A stretch of 64,000 bases of DNA from Atopsyche davidsoni (Eukaryota > Arthropoda > Insecta > Trichoptera > Hydrobiosidae): contig JAILWY010000002.1 in NCBI GenBank assembly GCA_022113835.1, forward strand, positions 2,582,501 through 2,646,500, written 5' to 3'. Every line of letters starts with the position of its first letter. Position 1 is the stretch's first letter. The notes under the pieces were generated by a model. That model saw nothing but the letters and a program-made list of their open reading frames with translations, was not told the DNA's origin and did no database searches. Shown piece after piece: positions 56,780-64,000 of this stretch. The position numbers and the translations under genes are program-made.

Positions 56780-56965
56780 TCAGTGCTGCCATTATCTCAG
56801 AAATACTATCGACAAAGCCGGTTACACACGCAGCGACACAACTTGCAACCGATTTACAATCAGCCAATAGCGTCCCTTTATTTTTATGATTTTGCCTATG
56901 TAAACAACGCAAAAGAGGACGCTATTAGCTGGTTGGTAAAGGCTCAAATCAAATACCAAATGCGT
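56780..56965. repeat. Family D repeat copy
   Basis: GCCGGTTACACACGCAGCGAC, shortened to ACACACGCAGCGACACAAC, then AGCCAATAGCGTCCC and GGACGCTATTAGCTGG as an inverted pair 50 bp apart. Confidence 0.5.
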
Positions 56966-57690
56966 AAATAATCTTTTCTATTAAATAAATCCGATTAACC
57001 TAATGCAAGGTAACCGATAGGAAACATTACGTGCGCTCGATTAAAAAAGTGATTTTTTCATTTTATTTCAGTATTCTATGGTTTTCACAGGTTTGGGGTA
57101 TTTTTTGAAGATTTCCATCAACAGTAAAGTTTAATGAAACATATATAACCTTTAGTGTCTTCTACATACTCTCCAACTGCCCGAATTCAATTTTATTATA
57201 TTCTATCGCAAAATTACGATATTTAGCATAGCTGGTTAAAAAAACACGAGATGACTAAAGGCAACGATTTAAAAAATTATTAAAAAAAAAAAAATAAATG
57301 TATTTTTTAAATAAATATGCAATCTGTGGTTTATTACTAATAAGGGTGTATTCAGTAAACAAAATTCGTTATAATCACAGATTTGTATCTCTGAAAAAAA
57401 AAACACGACAAAAAATACTGTGCGTGAGAGCGACGCAAATCGTTCCCTTGCTTAAACACAGCTTAGGGGGTGGAGTCGGGAGATTATCCTGTCCCGGGGA
57501 TAAATGCCTTCATTACCGCCCCCGGCTGCACCGCCGGTGTTGCCAGAAGCCAGACGACGGGGAATGTCGCCCCCGATATATCCTATCATTTTGGGCGTTC
57601 GGATTTCATCGGGAATTTTGCGAAATCGAGGCATTTTTCGCATGGCTTGGTAAAAAACCTAAATTTATGCAAGAAAAATAAATCAACACT
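56966..57690 (+). other. Calx intron with GC-rich block
   Basis: A GC-rich block at 57435-57640 (TGTCCCGGGGATAAATGCC, CCGCCCCCGG) is crossed by 120-codon frames that match no known protein. It could be a conserved non-coding element. Confidence 0.35.
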
Positions 57691-58800
57691 ATTTATTTTT
57701 ATATTATTTTCACCACACTTACTCCAACCGAAAAATATCCTTTTCCTTTGTTTTTATCAGTTTCAAACTATCACAGAAGCTTTAACACTGCTTTCACCTT
57801 GTCTTAACCGACTCAAAAATAAACGATATACTTGAACTTGCCTTAAAAATTTTAACTAACTTTCATATGATTAAGCATATTTTTTCACACATTGAAAACG
57901 ATTAAAGAAAACTCTCAGAAAATATCATCGTGACTTGTGAGGGATTCGAACCCACATCCCCAAGCTTTCATGGCCGGTGCATTTATCCAACTATGCTAAC
58001 GAGCCACTGCAATTTAGTGAGAATTTCTAATAATCATATTCTACATATTTCTTTAATCGTTTTCAATGTGTGAAAAAATATGCTTAATCATATAAATATA
58101 CTAATACCTGCATGGGTAAATAAATACGCATCCTGATTAACATTTATCTAAATTAATATAACTAACTTTCACTTAATTTTTGTCTACCCAAAAAATATCA
58201 GATATACTTTCAAGATATTCCAGTGGCTTTCAGCTTACTTTTATCAATTTAAAAATCTGAAATATGATTTCACTTGGCTTTCACTTCACTTTTACAGACG
58301 CGAAAAAATTCATATAGATTTCCCCATGATTTTCTCCTCAATTTTATCTACCTAAAAATATGAGATTTACTTTCCTTTGGCTTTCACATTGCTTTTTTTA
58401 ACTCAACAATATCACAAAGACTTTCATACAAAGCTTTCACTTCATTTTTGTCAACACAAGAACATCACTCGGTATCACCTCCTTTTTTCAACCTAAAAAT
58501 ATCAGATAAATTTATATCTGACTTTCACCTCACTTTTGTACAGCTTTCACTACATTTTTGTCAACCCAAAAATTTGAAATAGACTTTCACATGACTTTCA
58601 CCTTACTTTTTTCGACCCGAAATATCTTATTTACTTTAATTTATAGTTTTCACATAATTTTTGACCACCCATGAATATCAGATAAACATTTGCATGGCTC
58701 TTAAGACTTTCATTTTACAATAGTTTTCAGATCGCTTTAAGAATAGATTCAGATAGACTTTCATCAGTAAAAAAATATGGTTTTAATAATAAACCTTTGC
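57691..58800. repeat. Degenerate ~70-bp tandem repeat
   Basis: Recurring ACTTTCAC, CTTTCACTTCACTTTT, TCAACCCAAAAATATCAGAT words about every 60-75 bp. Diverged units; interrupted by the family A insertion at 57866-58158. Confidence 0.65.
57866..58158 (-). mobile_element. Family A retroposon, single tRNA-like module, 46-bp perfect inverted arms
   Basis: Exact 13-bp duplication TAACTAACTTTCA (57853-57865, 58159-58171). Arms at 57865-57910 and 58048-58093 are perfect 46-bp complements (the first base of the left arm is shared with the duplication). They enclose a tRNA-like module on the minus strand (57930-58007, with GGGTTCGAATCCC). Beyond the right arm is the usual family A leader (complement of TGCGTATTTATTTACCCATG). 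At 293 bp it is the cleanest short form. Confidence 0.85.
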
Positions 58801-59324
58801 TTTCAGTATTAGAGGTTTTTTGTTTAAGATATTCAATAAAAATCATTAGAATCTGTATAGTAATTATGTGATAGTAATTTTGTAATTATCCTTCGGTTAA
58901 CTCTTGGATAAACGTACTACTCCCAGTACGAGTTCAATTATAAAGATCGTATATTTTTTTTCATTATATAATAATAACTGTACAATAGTAATATTAAATA
59001 AAGTTTTTGGTTGGCCTTTTTTAAATATCGTTGTGAATACAAACAAAAAAGAAAGGCAAAATATATCCCATAAACGTCAACAAATTGAGAAAAATTGCTA
59101 TAAAGAGAAATCGTTTGTTGGACAGTAGCTGGGGTGGTTGACTTTGGGAAGTTAGGGGACAGTTTTATCGAGGGTGCGTTATCTAACTCCATAACGTTCA
59201 TAACATTCTAGGAAATTTCTTTTGGCCACTTATGCCAAGGTCAAATAATTAAGAATTGTCCTTAAGGGGGTTAATCTCGGATTAGAGCTCAAAAAACGAA
59301 AATAGCGTTTAAATTAAAAAAAAA
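58801..59324 (+). other. AT-rich Calx intron
   Basis: Nothing recognised. Confidence 0.4.
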
Positions 59325-59840
59325 TTATAATATAATTTTTTTGCTAATTCACATTGTAACAAGACAAAAAACATATTTTTGAAATAATTTTTTTTTTAGA
59401 AAGTAGTTAATAAAAATAAATTAAAGCGCTATGGTATATCGCAAAAAAATTCTAAAATTTTAATTTATTTTTACTACTATCGTTTCATTCATTAATAAAT
59501 TATATATCATTCAATTACCAGTAAATAAATCAAAATAATTTGTTATTTATCATGTATTTGCATTTAAATTAGTATACAAAACACGAAAATTATAATTTTT
59601 TTGGTATTTCACATTGTAACAAGACAAGAAAACAATACTTAAACATTTTTTTTTAACAGTTAACTTAAATAAAAATAAATTAACGCGCTATGGTTTTTCG
59701 CAATAAAAATTCTAAAATTTTAATTAATTTTTACTACTATCGTTTCATTTATTAGTAAATTATCTATCTAACAACTACTAGTAAATAAATCATAATTATT
59801 TGTTATTGTAAGTACTTGCACGTAAATCTAACTTTTGCGT
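59325..59840. repeat. 260-bp tandem duplication
   Basis: CACATTGTAACAAGACAA occurs at 59350 and 59610, and other words repeat with the same 260-bp offset (GCGCTATGGT, TTTTACTACTATCGTTTCAT). Two diverged units of AT-rich DNA. Confidence 0.75.
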
Positions 59841-60224
59841 AGAAATTAACTAAATATTAAAATTTTATCAAAATATACAGTTGATTAAGATTTATATATA
59901 TATATATATATATATCTCTTTTTCGCAGTCTGAAAAAATGCGAGAAAGAAGAGGAGAGACACATTCCTCCGTCAACTTTAAAAGCAAACTCGGTTGCCAT
60001 GCGCCAGTATAAATAGTTTGACAGTTTTCCCAGCCTCTTGTGTAACCGATCACTTGTGAATTTATTTAAACTTTAAATCCAAGATAAAAGCAATTGTTTT
60101 ATCATTTAAAATTGCCGCATGGTTATTTCAAACTCGAGCTGTAGCTTTTTTATTTATTTATGTATCACCGTGTTTGAAGTGCTTAAATAACTATAATAAG
60201 AAATTGTCCCATAAAATATATGTT
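59841..60224 (+). other. Intron segment with (TA)n and TATA-like promoter
   Basis: (TA)n at about 59892-59915, then a GAGA-like stretch and TATAAATAG at 60008-60016 in a moderate-GC patch. No open frame follows that I recognise. Confidence 0.35.
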
Positions 60225-60370
60225 ATCTTCTTTAGGAAGTGCCTCATTTCAGAGGAGGTTAGCGATCATTTCACTGAAATACTCATGCTGAGCTTGTGTT
60301 CATGGTTTTCTATGGGGAAAATAGTGTAGCGAGTTCTCATATACTGTAGTTTTATATTCGAAGAAAAAGC
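60225..60370 (-). repeat. Family C copy (minus)
   Basis: On the minus strand: TATAAAACTACAGTATATGAG, shortened to TATAAAACTACAG, AACCATGAACACAAGC and TTTCAGTGAAATGATCGC. A second short piece follows at 60525-60575. Confidence 0.5.
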
Positions 60371-60599
60371 TGCACATATGCTCATTTGGATGAATACTGC
60401 CTTTGAAATATTTCAGATAAGTGTATCATATGTACACAATCTAGTTGCTGCAACAATTCCAACAACAAGCAATATTCTCAAAGCATTTATTGCTGTGTTG
60501 TTTTTATTTTCTGCTACAAAAATTGCGCTTCTTCTTCTAGTGCCTCTCCCCGTGAGAGGTTGGTATCCATTTCGCGGAACGTATTTCTCTATTCTGGGC

Positions 60600-60873
60600 T
60601 AGTCTCGCTGATTCGCGATAAAATCGCACAATCAGTTGTAAAGCAAATTGGGCGAGTGAGAACAGATTTGGGAAGTCTGCTGGACGATTATATCGCGGCT
60701 CAGCGGGCAAGGCGGCGACCTTCTCCATAAAGAACCGTGGGTCGATATTGCCGGCCAGTACGGAAATAGCCCCGCGACGGCCGCGTGTCTCCCCGCCGTT
60801 CTGGGAGGAGGAATCTCCAAAGTATTATGTCGCGAGAGGATTGGCCGGACACGAGGCAGATCACTTGACTCAA
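60600..60873 (+). other. GC-rich patch in Calx intron
   Basis: GC-rich (GGCTCAGCGGGCAAGGCGGC, GCGACGGCCGCGTG). Frames are short and unrecognised. Confidence 0.35.
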
Positions 60874-60941
60874 AAGTATCTATATGCCTATTTTGTCGAT
60901 TGAACGTCAATCAAGTGCGTATTTATTTACTTATTCAGGTA

Positions 60942-61486
60942 TACGAGGGCGGTCCGATAAGTACTTAGTCACCGCCCGATGGTACAAGTATTGCAAGAGA
61001 CAGCTACTGTCAAAATTTCAGGCGAATCGGTCTGTACGCGTATTTTAGAAAAATGCAAAAATAGCAATATCGGTCGGTGATTCGATTCTTGTTTTTGGAA
61101 GGGAAATCGCGCAGTGAAATCAAAGTGTGCGCTTGGATGCTGTGTACGGTGACTCTTCTCCTTCGATGGCGACCGTCAAAAATTGGTTTAACGAGTTTCA
61201 ACGTGGTCGCACGTCGGTTTTTGATGAGCCACGCCCAGGTGCCTCGAAAATGGCTACCACGGAGGATAGCGTGACAAAAATCCACGATCTCGTATTGGCA
61301 GACTGCCGATTGAAGGTGCGCGAGATAGCTGAAACAGTAGGCATCTCAAAAGACCGCGTGGGTCATATCCTGCATGAAATTTTGGGCATGAGAAAGCTGT
61401 GCCGCGTTTGCTCACTCCGGACAACAAAAGAAGTTGGAGCATCGTTTTTCGTTTTTAGGCTAAGTACTTATCGGACCGCCCTCGTA
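60942..61486 (+). mobile_element. Internally deleted mariner element
   Basis: Perfect 27-bp terminal inverted repeats (TACGAGGGCGGTCCGATAAG, then TACTTAG) and a TA duplication (60940-60941, 61487-61488). 545 bp instead of the usual ~1.3 kb. It carries only the N-terminal third of the transposase plus a short piece after the deletion, so it is non-autonomous. Confidence 0.9.
61077..61447 (+). pseudogene. Truncated mariner transposase
   Basis: The helix-turn-helix part is readable: FLFLEGKSRSEIK, a frameshift near 61124, then SMATVKNWFNEFQRGRTSVF, DEPRPG, and VREIAETVGISKDRVGHIL. After GMRKL (about 61400) the frame jumps to a RLLTPDNKRSW-type piece and then to the 3' end, so the catalytic DDD domain is missing. 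Confidence 0.88.
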
Positions 61487-61569
61487 TATTAATATTAATA
61501 TGATAAGGCACATTTGATTGGCCTGGGTACATTAAAATTATGAGTGTTAAAAATTCTTGCTAAGTTGCG

Positions 61570-61645
61570 GTGGCTCGTTAGCATAATGGTAATGCACCGG
61601 CCATGTAAGCTTGGAGATGTGAGTTTCGAATCTCACATACGTCAC
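61570..61645 (+). ncRNA. tRNA-like module of family A (plus)
   Basis: GTGGCTCGTTAGCATAATGG, CCGGCCATGTAAGC and GTTTCGAATC with an extra T in the T arm, ending GTCAC. An A box matches well (TTAGCATAATGG). No clear anticodon identity. Confidence 0.65.
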
Positions 61646-61704
61646 GATGATATTTTTCTGAGCGTTTCTTTGCGTGCCTTATCATATTATTATCAGAAGT
61701 ATCT

Positions 61705-63821
61705 CATGGAAGACACATTGATGTATAATAATTTATGCGATTATAACCTTGGCTGGAAGTCGGGAGTACAGCCGAATTGGTAAGACCATTGGCCCAGAAT
61801 AAATATTTGTTCAGTTCAGGTCGCCAACCTCAATGAAGAAGATTCGATTATTTATTCACAAACTAAACAATTTTTTTTAGAGTTGATTGGGAATTTTAAT
61901 ATTCCACTGTAAAATTGATGTTTACTATAATAAGATAAATATTCTATATATTAATTATCACGTTAGCAGCGAGAGTTTATTCATTTTATCAATGCAGTGC
62001 AGTAGTAAAATTATTATTGGAATTAATCGTAAATAAACGTATCATTTAATATACAAAACATCATGAATATGAATATAATTTTACAGTGGTCATTGTTATA
62101 ATGCTTCGATAAAATATTATTTTAACGAAACCAAGTTTTTTTTTAAAACGATTTATAAGTTGTTTTGTAACAGTTAAAATATTAATAAATTCGTCCGCTG
62201 TGTATTAAATTTTATGTTATTATATAGGATAATAAATGTGAGGTTATGTGAGCCTTTATTGAGTTTGACAATCATAATTCTTATCTTGTATAATAAACAT
62301 AAACTACGGTTAAGTACTTTCATATGAGATCATTTTACTGTTATTGTTCCTTCAATCGTAATTGACGTATAAAAGTTGAAGTTATTTATATTGTTGTTAA
62401 GATCACTAAAATAATAATTACAAGATTTAATAAGTTAATATCTTTGAAGTCATTGATGACTATTTTATTTTTATGATATGTAAACGCGGACCAATTATTT
62501 TGTATTGTCGTTTATGTACTTTAAATCACAGTACTTTTAAAAGTCGTTTACTTTTAACGATTGATTAGATATTTAGATATTAGTCCGTGATCTTGTTTGC
62601 ATATTTATTCTTCATATCATAATAGTCGTTTTAGTCACGAAGCTTTCATTTTATGACTAATTTTATTCATGCAATAAACATTGCTTTTCGTTGTTGAATG
62701 ATAAATGAAGCGATCCAGTTATTTCGATTCTCATATGTAGAAGAATATAATAAAAACAGTTATTAAGTCATTTTGATTTTTTATTATATTTATTAATAAC
62801 TTCATTAAAATGTGATACTATTTAGTTATACTTTATATATAGTACAAGCGCAGACGTCATTTATCTTAACTAAAATTATTCGCAGTCTTTACAACATTTA
62901 TTTTTTCTATAAAAACACAGATAACTTTTATCTGTTTGTCTTTTAATTTTATTTATAATTTCATTAGCACGTGTTTCAGTAAACTTTATTTTTAATAGCT
63001 GTAAGAAACATTTACGTCGGCGATCTTTTATGATATGTGGGTGTTGAAAAAATCGCCTGAAAATTCCCTCGTGATTTTCAGTTTGAGTCTATCCAAGGGG
63101 CAATTGCAAAACTGAACTCGAGGAAAACTTTCCTGAAGCATGTCCATTGTATTTGAAAGACTTGGCCGGTGATTTTCGTCATTTGGGACTTCAAGGATGT
63201 TCTATATTCGCTGCCGCTGGTCTCCCGAAGCAGGAGAGTTTAAAATATTGTTATTTTTATTTGGGCAGCTGTTATTTTGACGAAAACTCACTCGGAAACT
63301 ATAACGGAGTTTTTTTTTTAGAAACACGCAAATTTAAGGTAATTATACTAATAAATATAACAATTAGGTATAACGTCAGAGTTCATCTCTATCGCTAAAG
63401 ATGTGAATGCCTAAAATTTATTATATATGTAAATATTGAATGCATAATTAACAATGCATTGTCGACTATCAGTTTTTCTTTATCTACGTTCAAAAGCCCA
63501 GTAAATTCAGGAAACATGTTTTAAAACGCACACACAGGGAAACGTGCGTCAACTTGTCTACTAACTATTTGATTCGGTCTATGAGATAACAGCAATTGTG
63601 ACACATAAGTGAACAATTCATGTATTTATATTGTGTAAAGCGGAAACCCCAAGACACCAGCGTAAAAACACATTTACGCCCACATAATACACTTGTACCA
63701 GTGACTGCATGCGTATACGCTACTGTAAGCATTTTATAATAATTAAATAAAAATAATTAAATAGTTGATTCGAAATTGGTTTGCATAATAAAGCGAAAAT
63801 AACCCTAACGTCCCTAAAAAC
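61705..63821 (+). other. AT-rich Calx intron
   Basis: A moderate-GC patch at 63020-63250 contains short unrecognised frames. No Calx exon seen. Confidence 0.45.
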
Positions 63822-63832
63822 AATATATTTAT

Positions 63833-63967
63833 CTTGTTGAGGGACAAGGCATTTGATTGGTGAAGATCCATTGTTGTAATGATAAAAAGTAACTTTGTAT
63901 TTAAATGTAAATAATTCTAATAAACTCAAAGTGAAGACAAAAATACAAAGTTACTTTTTATCATTAT
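63833..63967. mobile_element. Foldback element, family E copy 2
   Basis: Flanked by the 11-bp duplication AATATATTTAT (63822-63832, 63968-63978). Starts CTTGTTGAGGGACAAGGC like copy 1 and ends TTTTTATCATTAT. Inverted arms AATGATAAAAAGTAACTTTG and its complement. The core palindrome of copy 1 is absent. Confidence 0.78.
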
Positions 63968-64000
63968 AATATATTTATAGTGTGTATTAATTTTTTACGA

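Larger units (their letters stand above)
60882..61696 (+). mobile_element. Family A retroposon interrupted by mariner
   Basis: 8-bp duplication AAGTATCT (60874-60881, 61697-61704). A leader with GAACGTCAATCAAGTGCG, then the mariner insertion, arm AATATGATAAGGCACA, tRNA-like module 61570-61645 (plus), and complementary arm GTGCCTTATCATATT. Net length without mariner and its TA is 268 bp. Confidence 0.8.

Noticed and set aside
63120..63420. Possible host exon in a moderate-GC patch
   Set aside because: No similarity recognised and no convincing splice pair around it.

Overview
The window looks like nuclear DNA from an arthropod, most likely an insect. It has split genes with GT/AG splice sites, AT-rich non-coding DNA crowded with transposons, GC-rich coding exons, a DREF-type TATCGATA box in a CpG-rich promoter, TTAGG-type repeats, and hAT, mariner, piggyBac-like, LINE, LTR and tRNA-derived elements. 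I cannot fix the order. No bacterial, plasmid or phage gene is visible.

Only two pieces of ordinary host protein-coding genes are convincing, both on the + strand. The first, at 24844-24996, is the terminal coding exon of the mitochondrial polynucleotide phosphorylase gene (PNPT1 type): the end of the S1 domain and the stop codon. No other PNPT1 exon was recognised upstream, so most of 1-24843 may be its last intron. The second, at 42151-43859, is the large first coding exon of a Na+/Ca2+ exchanger (Calx/SLC8). It runs from the signal peptide through the first transmembrane block, the alpha-1 repeat, the XIP-like segment and CBD1, and ends inside CBD2 at a GTGAGT donor. Its CpG island (about 41.1-42.15 kb) carries a DRE box and a 25-bp minisatellite. 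From 43860 to the right edge is Calx intron.

The most striking object is at 2454-7133: 21 tandem tRNA-His(GTG) genes on a ~180-bp unit, organised into higher-order modules with a (TA)n tract and a ~400-bp spacer. Two successive 1920-bp modules are identical base for base.

The second is a family of foldback retroposons (family A here), seen as six insertions. Each has a tRNA-like Pol III-type module, sometimes two in opposite orientation, between self-complementary arms. Five have clear 8-13-bp target duplications and a sixth has a possible 7-bp one. Two smaller foldback families (E, F) also have 7-12-bp target duplications. A likely LINE partner is present only as 3' fragments (54.2-54.5 kb and about 35.9 kb).

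Other mobile DNA: a complete but decayed 2.2-kb hAT-type transposon (22115-24313), a 451-bp hAT MITE, a 269-bp MITE containing TTAGG-type repeats, a piggyBac-like MITE 30 bp from the PNPT1 exon, a solo LTR and an internally deleted mariner. Several are nested, giving relative ages. Candidate cis-regulatory clusters are a CCAAT/X-box/YY1/ETS block at 26685-26820, four exact TGACGTCA sites in 133 bp at 52090-52222, a perfect palindromic X-box at 48870, and a CRE-like plus FTZ-F1/ERR-type cluster at 53.9-54.0 kb.
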